From JAJRXR01 sp041987545 (GTDB taxonomy: Bacteria > Planctomycetota > Phycisphaerae > Phycisphaerales > UBA1924): a DNA stretch of 64,000 nt. Positions within the stretch are counted from its first letter, which is position 1, and each line of letters begins with the position of its first letter. The notes under the pieces are model-generated. The model saw only the letters and a program-made list of their open reading frames with translations. It was not told where the DNA came from and made no database searches. The stretch is from the NCBI GenBank assembly GCA_041987545.1, contig JBHIWH010000001.1, positions 62,001-126,000 on the forward strand, given 5' to 3'. This document shows, in pieces, positions 1 to 7,780 of this stretch. The position numbers were made by a program, and so were the translations under genes.

Positions 1-383
1 CGGACCATCAGCAGGGCGAGGGCGATGATGGCGAATCCGATCACGCTGAACGCCACGCTGAGCCAGAAGCTGACGCGGGCCTGGCTGATGCCCTGGTCGT
101 GGTAGTCCTCCATCAGGTCGCGGCGTGAGTGCGAGTTGATGGCCGAGAGCGCGACGAGAGTCGCATCGTCGCGGTGGGCGTTGGCGAGGATCCTGGCCTC
201 CCACTCCTGTCGCTTCGCTCTGGCGGCGTTCTTCGTGGCCCTGCTCGCCTGCCGCATGCGGGCCACGGCCCAGATCGTGACGACGAGCGCCGCGGCGGCG
301 ACGAGCACGGCGACGACACTCGGGACCGAGATCCACTCCGGGATCCACGGCTCGGGCGCGGCGGCGGTGGTCGGTGCGTTCAT
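1..383 (-). CDS. Partial two-TM membrane protein (TRADD-N-associated type)
   Basis: The ATG is at 383 and the frame stays open to the window edge, so only the first 127 codons are visible. The protein begins with an uncharged stretch and a transmembrane helix (about residues 18-40). A basic Ala/Arg-rich helix follows, then a conserved-looking block (DYHDQGISQARVSFWLS) leading into a second hydrophobic helix. The pattern Y-x-x-G-x-x-Q-x-x-x-SFW next to a TM resembles the two-TM domain described beside TRADD-N modules in bacterial conflict proteins. That match is from memory of the family, not an alignment. Any effector domain would lie beyond base 1. The gene diverges from nothing visible and its promoter must lie in 384-430. 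Confidence 0.55.
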   Translation of the reverse strand, partial: MNAPTTAAAPEPWIPEWISVPSVVAVLVAAAALVVTIWAVARMRQASRATKNAARAKRQEWEARILANAHRDDATLVALSAINSHSRRDLMEDYHDQGISQARVSFWLSVAFSVIGFAIIALALLMV

Positions 384-430
384 GTGGCCCCCCTGCGTGG
401 GCCCCCGGGTGGGCCCCGTGCGTTTCGATC

Positions 431-1633
431 CTAGCCGGGGGGGATGGGCACGCGCTCGGCGATCTCGAGACCGAAGGCGTCCAGGGCGGGCAGGGCCGTT
501 GTGTGGTTGGTCAGCAGGCGGAGGCGGGACAGGCCCAGGTCACGCAGGATCTGGCCCCCGACGCCGAAGTCCCGCATCGCGGGGGGCAGGGCGTTGCCCG
601 CGATCCCGTCGGCCCGGGTCAGGTCCGGCACGTCGGCGCCCGTGTCCAGCTCGGGGCGGCGGATGGCGCTGAGCCGGTCGGCCAGGCGGGACTCGACGCC
701 GTCGATCCCCTCGGGGCGGAGGTAGACGATCGCGCCGCGGCCCTCCTTCTGGATCGCGCGCATCGACGCCCGGAGCGTGGCGCTGGTCGGGCCGTCCGGC
801 GAGGCGTCCAGGTCGGAGAAGATGTCGCCCAGCAGGTTGCGGCGGTGCATGCGGACGAGCGTGGGCTCGTCGGTCCGCGTGCCCGGCGCGCCGACGCCGC
901 CGACGGTCAGGGCCAGGTGAGGCAACGGGTCCACGACGCTCTCGTAGGCGATGAGCGTGAACTCGCCCTCGGGCGTGCGGAGGGTCGTGCCCTCGGCCGG
1001 GTCGAGACGCGAGACGAGCGACTCGCGGGCCAGGCGGTGCTCGATGATCGCGGCGATCGAGCACATGCGCAGGCCGTGCTCGTCGCAGAACTCCTCGAGT
1101 TCGGGTACGCGGGCCATCTCGCCGTCGGGCCTGCAGATCTCGATGCCGACGGTCGCCGGGTAGAGGCCGGCGAGGCGGCACAGGTCCACGATCGCCTCGG
1201 TGTGCCCGGTGCGGACGAGCACGCCCCCGTCGCGGGAGCGGAGCGGGTTGACGTGCCCGGGCCGGACGAAGTCGTCGGGGCCAGATTCGGGATTGATCGC
1301 AAGCTTGATCGTGTTCGCACGTTCTGTCGCTGACACGCCGGTCGTAAAGCCGTGCTTCGGATGGCCGTCGATGGAGACGGTCAGCGGCGTGCCGCGGACG
1401 GACGTGTTGCGCGCGGTCTGCCCGTGCAGATCGAGCCGGTCGCAGTCGTCGTTGGTCAGCGAGAGGAACATGTACCCGCCGGCCTGGCGGACCATGAAGT
1501 TGACGGCCTCGGGGGAGATGTGCTGGGCGGCGATGACCAGGTCGCCCTCGTTCTCCCGGTTCTCGTCGTCGGTGACGACGACCATCTTGCCGTCGCGGAG
1601 GTCGGCGAGGATGTCCTCGATCGGGCTGAACAC
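431..1633 (-). CDS. ribB: DHBP synthase with degenerate GTP cyclohydrolase II domain (RibBX-like)
   Basis: About 400 aa. The N-terminal half is 3,4-dihydroxy-2-butanone-4-phosphate synthase, which converts ribulose-5-phosphate to the four-carbon unit of riboflavin. It carries the acidic metal loop DDENRENEGDL, the block GFTTGVSATERANTI and the catalytic-region HTEA. The C-terminal half follows the GTP cyclohydrolase II fold (EGRG, late MRDFGVGGQILRDLG), but the zinc-ligand segment that normally reads HSEC...RCDCG is here HRRNLLGDIFSDLDASPDG with no cysteine. GTP hydrolysis is therefore not expected, and the protein resembles RibBX-type forms. An in-frame ATG at 1705 exists, but it would overlap the divergent gene. 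The GTG at 1633 sits 5 nt after a TACGAT hexamer and is preferred. Confidence 0.88.
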   Translation of the reverse strand: MFSPIEDILADLRDGKMVVVTDDENRENEGDLVIAAQHISPEAVNFMVRQAGGYMFLSLTNDDCDRLDLHGQTARNTSVRGTPLTVSIDGHPKHGFTTGVSATERANTIKLAINPESGPDDFVRPGHVNPLRSRDGGVLVRTGHTEAIVDLCRLAGLYPATVGIEICRPDGEMARVPELEEFCDEHGLRMCSIAAIIEHRLARESLVSRLDPAEGTTLRTPEGEFTLIAYESVVDPLPHLALTVGGVGAPGTRTDEPTLVRMHRRNLLGDIFSDLDASPDGPTSATLRASMRAIQKEGRGAIVYLRPEGIDGVESRLADRLSAIRRPELDTGADVPDLTRADGIAGNALPPAMRDFGVGGQILRDLGLSRLRLLTNHTTALPALDAFGLEIAERVPIPPG

Positions 1634-1638
1634 GACGG

Positions 1639-1644
1639 ATCGTA
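1639..1644 (-). promoter_or_regulatory. Candidate -10 (TACGAT) of leaderless ribB transcript
   Basis: TACGAT on the reverse strand lies 5 nt before the GTG at 1633, and no Shine-Dalgarno sequence intervenes. The same arrangement recurs before other first genes in the window. Confidence 0.5.
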
Positions 1645-1703
1645 TCCACCGCGGGCGCGGCGTCGGCCACGCCCCAGAACCAGACAACAAATGGAGACTC
1701 GAC

Positions 1704-2003
1704 ATGACGCGTGAACGACGGGCGATGGCGATCGGGATCGTGCTGGGCGTCGGCGCCGCCGGCCTGGCCGGGACGCTGATGGGGATGGGCCAGCCCGGGG
1801 CGAGGCCCGGGCGGCCGGGCGAGCCGCGCGAGCCCCGGCCGGAGTGGGCGTTGGACCCCCCGAACGTGCACCACGTCTCCCAGAGCGCCGGGGGTGGCCG
1901 GGTCTACCTCTGGCGGATCGATCGGCAAGCGGGCACGATCGAGTTCGTGGACTCGGCCTCGGCCCCGAGGCCGGAGGCTCCGGACGGGCGCCGGTCGCCC
2001 TGA
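1704..2003 (+). CDS. Small membrane-anchored hypothetical protein
   Basis: A 99-aa protein starting at an ATG preceded by GGAG at a suitable distance. Residues about 7-29 form a hydrophobic Gly/Ala-rich helix (AIGIVLGVGAAGLAGTLMGM) after a short basic start, so it is probably a membrane anchor or signal peptide. A Pro/Arg/Gly-rich linker follows, then a short conserved-looking tail with VYLWRIDRQAGTIEFVD. No catalytic motif is visible and I do not recognise the family. It diverges from ribB and lies 41 nt before the O-methyltransferase gene, which has its own promoter-like hexamer. Confidence 0.6.
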   Translation: MTRERRAMAIGIVLGVGAAGLAGTLMGMGQPGARPGRPGEPREPRPEWALDPPNVHHVSQSAGGGRVYLWRIDRQAGTIEFVDSASAPRPEAPDGRRSP

Positions 2004-2032
2004 CCCGCGCGGTCGGCGGCGGCCCGATCCCA

Positions 2033-2038
2033 TAGGCT
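2033..2038 (+). promoter_or_regulatory. Candidate -10 (TAGGCT) of leaderless methyltransferase mRNA
   Basis: TAGGCT is 6 nt before the ATG at 2045, and no ribosome-binding site lies between them. Confidence 0.4.
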
Positions 2039-2044
2039 GCCCGG

Positions 2045-2704
2045 ATGGAGATGACGCCCGAGCGCTGGGCACGGACGTGCGCGTACCTGGACGGCGTGTT
2101 CGCCGACCCCGACAAGCAGCTCGCAACGCTCATGGAGCGGGCGGTGGCGGCGGGCCTGCCCGACATCGCCGTCTCGCCCAGCGTCGGGCGCCTGCTCACG
2201 CTGCTGGCCAGGCTTGTGGACGCGCGGACGATCGTCGAGGTCGGGACGCTCGGCGGGTACTCGGGGATCTGGCTGGCGCGCGGGCTGGCCGACGGCGGGC
2301 GCCTGATCACGATCGAGCCCGAGGCGCTGCACGCGGAGTTCGCCCGGGGCGAGTTCGACGCCGCCGGCGTAGGCGGGCGGGTCGAGATCCGGAGGGGCGC
2401 CGGGCTCGACGTGCTGCCGGCGCTCGTCGAGGAGCTGGGCGCGTCGAGCGTGGACCTGGTCTTCCTGGACGGGATCAAGAGCGAGTACCCGGGGTACGCG
2501 GCCAGCGCGAGGCGGCTGCTGCGTTCGGGCGGGCTGCTGGTCGCGGACAACGCGCTGGGCGGGGGCGACTGGTGGATCGACGACGAGTCGCACGCGTCGC
2601 GCGACGCGGTGGACGCCCTGAACCGGGCGCTGGCGGGCGACGAGGCGTTCGAGGCCGCGTGCGTGCCGATCCGCGAGGGCGTGCTGATCGCGCGCAAGCG
2701 CTAG
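2045..2704 (+). CDS. Class I SAM-dependent O-methyltransferase
   Basis: A 219-aa protein of the catechol/caffeoyl-CoA O-methyltransferase type. The SAM-binding motif I reads VEVGTLGGYSGIWLA (about residues 67-81), followed by an acidic ribose-binding residue in ITIEPE. FLDGIKSEYPGY matches the metal/Lys motif of this family, and LVADNALGGG is the post-motif metal site. The length is normal for the single-domain enzymes. It would methylate a hydroxyl of a small aromatic or similar acceptor in the cytoplasm; the substrate cannot be told from sequence. It is followed after 8 nt by an exported thioredoxin-fold gene, so co-transcription is likely. Confidence 0.88.
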   Translation: MEMTPERWARTCAYLDGVFADPDKQLATLMERAVAAGLPDIAVSPSVGRLLTLLARLVDARTIVEVGTLGGYSGIWLARGLADGGRLITIEPEALHAEFARGEFDAAGVGGRVEIRRGAGLDVLPALVEELGASSVDLVFLDGIKSEYPGYAASARRLLRSGGLLVADNALGGGDWWIDDESHASRDAVDALNRALAGDEAFEAACVPIREGVLIARKR

Positions 2705-2712
2705 AGTTGCCG

Positions 2713-4065
2713 ATGCCCACGACGAAGCTGATTGTGCTGCTGTGCGCCGCGGTGTCCCTGCTCGCGCCCCCGGCGCTGGCGTCCGATCCGGCCGAGCAGC
2801 ACGCGCGCGTGCTCGAGATCGTCACGCCGGGCGGCCCGCTGCCGGTCGTGTGCGAGCTGCAGCGCGTGCGATCAACCGACGGCGCCGACGCCTGGTCGGC
2901 GCACCTGAAGAACGGCGCCGACGCGAACGTGTTTGGGGACATCCGCGTCGAGGTCGAGCGGCCCGGGCCCTGGACCGTGCGGCGCGTCCGCGTCGAGCTG
3001 CTGGGCGAGCACTCCGTCCTCGAGTGGACCGAGATCGACCGGGGCTGGGACGAGCCGGCCCGGGGCTCGGGCGTGTGGACCAAGCGGCGCCACGACGAGG
3101 TCTTCGAGTTCCCCGTCATCGTCCGCGGGATCGACGACATCGCCTGGTCCCCGCCCGAGGGCGCCGCGCCCGCGACACCCGGGCGGTTCACGCCGATCGA
3201 GAGCGACCGGGCCCCGGACCCCGGCGCGTTCACGGGCACGTGGCGCGTCGAGTTCGAGGGCATGGACGACCCGGCGGTCGCGACGTTCGAGGTGGACGAC
3301 CGCGGCATGGCGGTGGGCACGTTCAACACGACCGTCAGCGACTTCCGGTTCCTGAGCGGCCGCGTGGACGGCGACCTGCTCCGCTTGTCCACTTTCGACG
3401 GGCGCGACTCGTACCTCTTCCACGCCCGGCTGGGCGCCGACGGCTCGCTCCGGGGCGACTTCTGGTCGGGCAGCTGGTGGCACGACACCTGGACCGCCAC
3501 ACGCGACGAGGGCGCGACGCTCAACGACGGCTTCGCCCGCACGCGGTGGGTCGGCGGGGCGACCTTCGACCAGCTTGTCTTCCGCACGCTCGACGGGCGG
3601 CGACGCTCCGTGGGCGACGTGCTCGACGAGTTCGAGGCCGACGGCGGGCGCGCGACGCTGCTGCTCGTCTTCGGCACCTGGTGCCCGAACTGCGCCGACG
3701 CGATCGACTACCTGGCCGAGTTGGCGGGCGAGCACGGCGGCGAGGGCCTCCGCGTGCTGGGCCTCGCCTTCGAGTACACGGGCGACATCGAGACCGACGC
3801 GAGGCAGGTCCGCCTGCACCGCGAGCGGCACGGCGGGGACTGGCCCGTGCTCGTCGCGGGCTTGTCGGACAAGAAGGCGGCGTCCGAGGCCCTGCCCGTC
3901 CTCGACCGGCTCCGCGCGTACCCGACGGTGGTGTTTATCAACGCCGACCGCGAGCCGGTGGCCGTCTACTCGGGCTTCGCCGGCCCCGCGGCGGGCGAGG
4001 CGCACCATCGCCTCCGCGAGCGGTGGTCCCGATTGGTCGAGGGGATGCTGGGGGTCGGGCCTTGA
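2713..4065 (+). CDS. Exported thioredoxin-fold (TlpA-like) protein with WCPNC site
   Basis: 450 aa with a cleavable signal peptide (LIVLLCAAVSLLAPPALAS). Residues about 25-300 form a beta-rich domain that I do not recognise. From about residue 305 a TlpA/redoxin-type thioredoxin fold begins. The active site is W323-C-P-N-C327, a complete CxxC, and a conserved cis-Pro region (AYPTVVFIN) comes later. It should act as a periplasmic thiol-disulfide oxidoreductase. The gene follows the methyltransferase by 8 nt and overlaps the next gene by 4 nt (TTGA). The downstream gene is a paralog of the whole protein, so the pair arose by tandem duplication. Confidence 0.8.
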   Translation: MPTTKLIVLLCAAVSLLAPPALASDPAEQHARVLEIVTPGGPLPVVCELQRVRSTDGADAWSAHLKNGADANVFGDIRVEVERPGPWTVRRVRVELLGEHSVLEWTEIDRGWDEPARGSGVWTKRRHDEVFEFPVIVRGIDDIAWSPPEGAAPATPGRFTPIESDRAPDPGAFTGTWRVEFEGMDDPAVATFEVDDRGMAVGTFNTTVSDFRFLSGRVDGDLLRLSTFDGRDSYLFHARLGADGSLRGDFWSGSWWHDTWTATRDEGATLNDGFARTRWVGGATFDQLVFRTLDGRRRSVGDVLDEFEADGGRATLLLVFGTWCPNCADAIDYLAELAGEHGGEGLRVLGLAFEYTGDIETDARQVRLHRERHGGDWPVLVAGLSDKKAASEALPVLDRLRAYPTVVFINADREPVAVYSGFAGPAAGEAHHRLRERWSRLVEGMLGVGP

Positions 4066-5318
4066 GACGCGCCCTGGCGGCGGCCGCGCTCGCATGGGCG
4101 CTCGCGCTGGCCGGCTGCGCCGAGGAGCGCGACCCGGCGCCGAGCTACCGCGTCGTCCTCCAGGCCGAGGGCGGGGAGCTGCCCTTCCGGATGGACGTGC
4201 GCGAGGTCGGTGGTGAGGGCTCGGGCGAGTACGAGGCCGCGATCCACAACGGCGAGGAGGTCATCATCGCCGACGACGTCGACGTGCTGCGCAGGCCGCT
4301 CTTGATCACGGTCCGCTTCCCGCACGTCGGCTCGACGCTCTCGCTCTCCGCCGGCGGGTCGGGCGACGAGCTGAGCGGCGCGTGGGTCAAGCCGCGGCCC
4401 GAGGGCAAGCTCGCGACGCTCCTGGCCCGCGCGACTCCCGGGGACGCCGACGTCCGCTTCGAGCCGCACCCGAGCGGCGTGGTCAACGCCGAGGCGTTCG
4501 CGGGCCGCTGGCGGATCGACTTCGGCGAAGACCAGGACCCGGGCGTGGGGGTGTTCGAGGTCGCGCCCGACGGCGAGGCGACCGGGACGGTGATGACCTC
4601 CACGGGCGACTACCGGCACATGGCCGGCCGGGCCGGGCCCGGCATGCTGCGGCTCTCGGCGTTCGACGGCTCGCACGCGATCCTCGTCCGCGCGACCCTG
4701 CAGGACGACGGCACGCTGCTGGGCGACACCTCCTGGGGCAACTGGGCGCTGCAGACCTGGTCCGCCACGCGCGACGACGAGGCCTCCCTCCCCGACGCGG
4801 CCTCGCTCGAGTCGATCACCGAGGGCGCGTCGATCGACGACGTGCGGCTGCGCTCGCTCGACGGCGGCTCGACGACGCTCCGGGACGCCGTCAACGAGCT
4901 GGACGCCGAGGCGACGATCGTCCTCCTCTTCGGCTCCTGGTGCCCGAACAGCGGCGACGCGACCGACGACCTGGTCGAGCTTCTCCGCCGCTACGGCGAG
5001 CGGGGGCTCGGCGTCCTGGGCGTCGCGTACCAGACCTCGGACCGGATGAGCGTCGAGCCGTCGCGCGTGGAGGCGTACCGCCGGATGCACGCCGTGCCCT
5101 GGCCCCTGTACATCGGGGGCGTGACGGACAAGGCCGAGGCCGGGCGGACCATGCCCATCATCTCCGGTGTGCACGCGTACCCGACGCTGATCTTCCTCGA
5201 TGCCTCGGGCGAGCCCGTGTCCGTGCTGACCGGGTACAACGGCCCGGTGTCCGGCGAGCCCCACGCCCGGTTCGTCGGGGCGGTCGAGGCGCGGATCCGC
5301 GCGATGCTGGGCGAGTAG
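4062..5318 (+). CDS. Thioredoxin-fold lipoprotein, paralog with CxxS active site
   Basis: 418 aa if started at the TTG that overlaps the upstream stop (TTGA). That start yields a compact signal peptide ending in the lipobox LALAGC, so a lipoprotein is expected. The beta-rich domain and the C-terminal thioredoxin fold parallel the upstream protein segment by segment (similar Gly-rich WxxTWxATRD block, same AYPTxxF cis-Pro region). The active site, however, is W293-C-P-N-S297: the resolving cysteine has become serine. CxxS thioredoxin-fold proteins act as isomerases or glutathionylation/trap-type proteins rather than full dithiol reductases in known families. Whether that applies here is inference. 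Confidence 0.78.
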   Translation: MRRALAAAALAWALALAGCAEERDPAPSYRVVLQAEGGELPFRMDVREVGGEGSGEYEAAIHNGEEVIIADDVDVLRRPLLITVRFPHVGSTLSLSAGGSGDELSGAWVKPRPEGKLATLLARATPGDADVRFEPHPSGVVNAEAFAGRWRIDFGEDQDPGVGVFEVAPDGEATGTVMTSTGDYRHMAGRAGPGMLRLSAFDGSHAILVRATLQDDGTLLGDTSWGNWALQTWSATRDDEASLPDAASLESITEGASIDDVRLRSLDGGSTTLRDAVNELDAEATIVLLFGSWCPNSGDATDDLVELLRRYGERGLGVLGVAYQTSDRMSVEPSRVEAYRRMHAVPWPLYIGGVTDKAEAGRTMPIISGVHAYPTLIFLDASGEPVSVLTGYNGPVSGEPHARFVGAVEARIRAMLGE

Positions 5319-5349
5319 CTGACCGGGCGGTGGGCGGGGCGGGCGGCCC

Positions 5350-5355
5350 TACCGT
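5350..5355 (+). promoter_or_regulatory. Candidate -10 (TACCGT) of leaderless AhpD-like mRNA
   Basis: TACCGT ends 5 nt before the ATG at 5361 and no Shine-Dalgarno sequence is present. This is the weakest hexamer of the set. Confidence 0.35.
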
Positions 5356-5360
5356 TGGGC

Positions 5361-5705
5361 ATGAGCCGATACGACGAGTTCCAGAAGTTCCGGGCGGCGA
5401 TGAACGAGAAGATCCTCGCCCGCGGCACGACGAACACCAAACGCTTCTTCACGCTCGACACCAAGACGTACGAGCCCGGGACGCTCGACGCCAAGACGAA
5501 GGAGCTGCTCGGGTTGTCGGCGAGCATGGTCCTCCGGTGCGATGACTGCATCGCCTACCACATCGACAAGGCCGTCGGGACCGGCGCGAGCGACGAGGAG
5601 CTGTTCGAGACGTTCGACATCGCGCTGATCGTCGGCGGGTCGATCGTGATCCCGCACCTGCGCCGGGCGGTCGAGTTCCTGGAGCAGTGCCGGGCGAACT
5701 CGTGA
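5361..5705 (+). CDS. Carboxymuconolactone decarboxylase / AhpD-family protein
   Basis: A 114-aa single-domain protein. The motif RCDDCIAYH (C-x-x-C-x-x-x-H) sits on the central helix, as in AhpD-like alkylhydroperoxidases, where the two cysteines and the histidine form a redox/proton relay. The rest is all-helical with the usual ending in ALIVGGSIVIPHLRRAVEFLE. Length and motif order fit the small CMD family. The likely role is in peroxide defence or thiol redox, fitting the two thioredoxin-fold genes just upstream. The start is the ATG at 5361; a TTG two codons earlier is also possible. The gene ends 9 nt before the convergent rhomboid gene. Confidence 0.88.
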   Translation: MSRYDEFQKFRAAMNEKILARGTTNTKRFFTLDTKTYEPGTLDAKTKELLGLSASMVLRCDDCIAYHIDKAVGTGASDEELFETFDIALIVGGSIVIPHLRRAVEFLEQCRANS

Positions 5706-5714
5706 GAGGAACCG

Positions 5715-6425
5715 TCAGTCCTTGAGCACGCCCAGCGCCTCGTAGAGATTCTCCTCATCGGAGTCGGACTCGACGAGGCGGGTCAGCGCGAGGACACTGG
5801 CGAGCGCGAAGCCGCCGAGGAAACCGGCGATATGCGCGAGGTAGGCGACGCCACCGCCGCCCTCGGCGCCGCTCTGGCTGAAGTAGCCCCAGACGTCAAA
5901 CGCGAAGTACGCGGCGATGACGAAGTACGCCGACAGGCTGAACGACCCGGCGCGGGCCCAGAACCAATAGAAGATCGAGACGTCGTTCCGCGGATAGAAC
6001 ACGATGAACATGCCCAGGACGCCCATGATGGCGCCCGAGGCGCCCGCGGCGGGCCCGTCGGCGAGCAGGGCCCAGACGATCCCCTCGAAGACGCCCAGGA
6101 GGAGGTAGCACAGCGGGAAGAAGAAGTTGCCGATCTTCGCGTTGATCGCGTTGCCGAAGACGAACAGGAACAGCATGTTACCCGCGAGGTGGAAGACGTC
6201 GAGGTGGGTGAACAGCGACCCGACGAGACCCGCGGCGGTGAAGTCCTCGCCCGGGCCGATCACCATCCACTGCTCGAACTCGTCGCCGCCGAGGATCACG
6301 AGGCTCACGATCGAGGTCAGCGCGATCAACACCCAGTTGGCGATCGGCCACCGCTGCATGGGCACGTCGACGCTGAACGGGACGAGCACGGTCGTTCCCC
6401 CCCCTCGGCCCGGGCGGTCGGGCAC
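5715..6425 (-). CDS. Rhomboid-family intramembrane serine protease
   Basis: 236 aa with about six transmembrane helices. The catalytic serine lies in GASG (S130), its histidine partner is H198 in AHIAGFLGG, and the HLAGNMLFLFVFGN block is the conserved L1/TM2 signature with the oxyanion asparagine. All catalytic elements of a cytoplasmic-membrane rhomboid protease are present. Substrates are unknown. The GTG at 6425 follows a TACACT hexamer by 8 nt and is taken as a leaderless start. A second GTG at 6389, preceded by a G-rich run, is an alternative that would remove 12 residues. It is divergent from cca with only 38 nt between the starts. Confidence 0.88.
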   Translation of the reverse strand: MPDRPGRGGGTTVLVPFSVDVPMQRWPIANWVLIALTSIVSLVILGGDEFEQWMVIGPGEDFTAAGLVGSLFTHLDVFHLAGNMLFLFVFGNAINAKIGNFFFPLCYLLLGVFEGIVWALLADGPAAGASGAIMGVLGMFIVFYPRNDVSIFYWFWARAGSFSLSAYFVIAAYFAFDVWGYFSQSGAEGGGGVAYLAHIAGFLGGFALASVLALTRLVESDSDEENLYEALGVLKD

Positions 6426-6433
6426 GCGGGTGG

Positions 6434-6439
6434 AGTGTA
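6434..6439 (-). promoter_or_regulatory. Candidate -10 (TACACT) for rhomboid gene
   Basis: TACACT on the reverse strand lies 8 nt before the GTG at 6425. It mirrors an identical TACACT for the divergent cca gene 12 nt away. Confidence 0.5.
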
Positions 6440-6450
6440 CCGCCCCGCTC

Positions 6451-6456
6451 TACACT
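6451..6456 (+). promoter_or_regulatory. Candidate -10 (TACACT) for cca
   Basis: TACACT ends 7 nt before the ATG at 6464, the spacing expected for a leaderless transcript. Confidence 0.5.
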
Positions 6457-6463
6457 CCCCTCC

Positions 6464-7762
6464 ATGGGTCGGCACGAGGACTCCGAGCGGGCGCGGCGGG
6501 CGGCGCGGGCGGTCTGCCAGCATCTCCAATCCGAGGGGTTCATCGCCTACCTCGCCGGCGGGTGCGTCCGCGACGAGCTGCTCGGGCTCGAGCCGACCGA
6601 CTACGACGTCGCGACAGACGCGACGCCCGACCGGATCCGCGGCCTGTTCAAGAAGACCAGCGAGGTCGGCGCCGCCTTCGGCGTCATGCTCGTCCGCGAC
6701 CACGGGCCCACGATCGAGGTCGCGACCTTTCGAGAGGAGACGGGCTATTCCGACAAGCGGCGCCCCGATCAGGTCCGCTTCTCGACCCCCGAGCACGACG
6801 CCAGGCGCCGCGACTACACCGTCAACGCGCTCTTCCTCGACCCGGTCGCCGTCGATGAGCGCGACCCGGCGCCGGGGGGCGTGGGCACGGTCCACGGGCA
6901 CGTGATCGACTACGTCGGCGGGATGGACGACCTGCACGCCAAGCTGATCCGGGCGGTAGGGGATCCTGATGCGCGGCTCGCCGAGGACCACCTGCGGGCG
7001 CTGAGGGCGGCGCGGCTGGCGGCGCGGCTGGGCTTTGCGATCGACCCCGCGACCGCCGCGGCGATCCGGGCGCACGCGTCCGAGCTGTCGGGCGTCAGCC
7101 GCGAGCGGATCGGCGACGAAGTCCGCCGGATCATGGCGCATCCCTCCCGGGCGCGGGGCGCTCGCCTGCTGACCGAGCTGGGGCTGGATGCGCCGATCCT
7201 CGGTGAGCCCTGGCCCTCGTCGAGCGACGAGGTCTTGACGGCCCTCGGCGCCGACGCCGATGTCCCCACCGCGCTGGCCGCGTGGGCGATCGACCGCGGG
7301 CTCGCGCTGAACACGGGCGCCGTCGAGACGCTCGTGCGGCACTGGCGGTCGGCGCTGCTCCTGAGCAACGAGGAGCGCGACGCCCTCCGCGGCACGCTCG
7401 CGACGCTGCTCACGCTCCGCGAGCAGTGGGGCGGCCTGGGCGTCGCGGGACGCAAGCGGGTGGCGGCGGCCGAGTGGTTCGGCCCGGGCCTCGCGCTGCT
7501 CGGATCGATGGACGGGCCCGCCGCGGCGGCGATCGGGCGGGACTTCGAGTCGCTGGCCGCGACCCACGGCGGGCTCGCGCCCGAGCCGCTGCTCACGGGC
7601 GACGACCTGGTCGCGCTGGGCTACGCCCCGGGCCCCGGCTTCAAGGGCCTGCTCGACGCCGTGTACGACGCGCAGCTCGAGGGACGCGTGTCGTCCCGCG
7701 ACGAGGTGACCGCGATGGCCGAGCGCGAGGCGCCCGCCCACGGCGTGGCGATCAAGAACTAG
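6464..7762 (+). CDS. cca: CCA tRNA nucleotidyltransferase / poly(A) polymerase family
   Basis: 432 aa of the class II nucleotidyltransferase family. The N-terminal catalytic motif GGCVRDELLG is followed by the metal-binding DYDVAT. RRRDYTVNALF is the second conserved block, and DHLRALRAARLAARLGF starts the neck/RNA-binding helices. These features identify the tRNA 3'-end CCA-adding or related poly(A) polymerase group; which activity cannot be decided by eye. The C-terminal part is helical without an HD domain. The gene ends 18 nt before the convergent ABC exporter gene. Confidence 0.9.
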   Translation: MGRHEDSERARRAARAVCQHLQSEGFIAYLAGGCVRDELLGLEPTDYDVATDATPDRIRGLFKKTSEVGAAFGVMLVRDHGPTIEVATFREETGYSDKRRPDQVRFSTPEHDARRRDYTVNALFLDPVAVDERDPAPGGVGTVHGHVIDYVGGMDDLHAKLIRAVGDPDARLAEDHLRALRAARLAARLGFAIDPATAAAIRAHASELSGVSRERIGDEVRRIMAHPSRARGARLLTELGLDAPILGEPWPSSSDEVLTALGADADVPTALAAWAIDRGLALNTGAVETLVRHWRSALLLSNEERDALRGTLATLLTLREQWGGLGVAGRKRVAAAEWFGPGLALLGSMDGPAAAAIGRDFESLAATHGGLAPEPLLTGDDLVALGYAPGPGFKGLLDAVYDAQLEGRVSSRDEVTAMAEREAPAHGVAIKN

Positions 7763-7780
7763 CCCGGCCCCCGACCCGTC

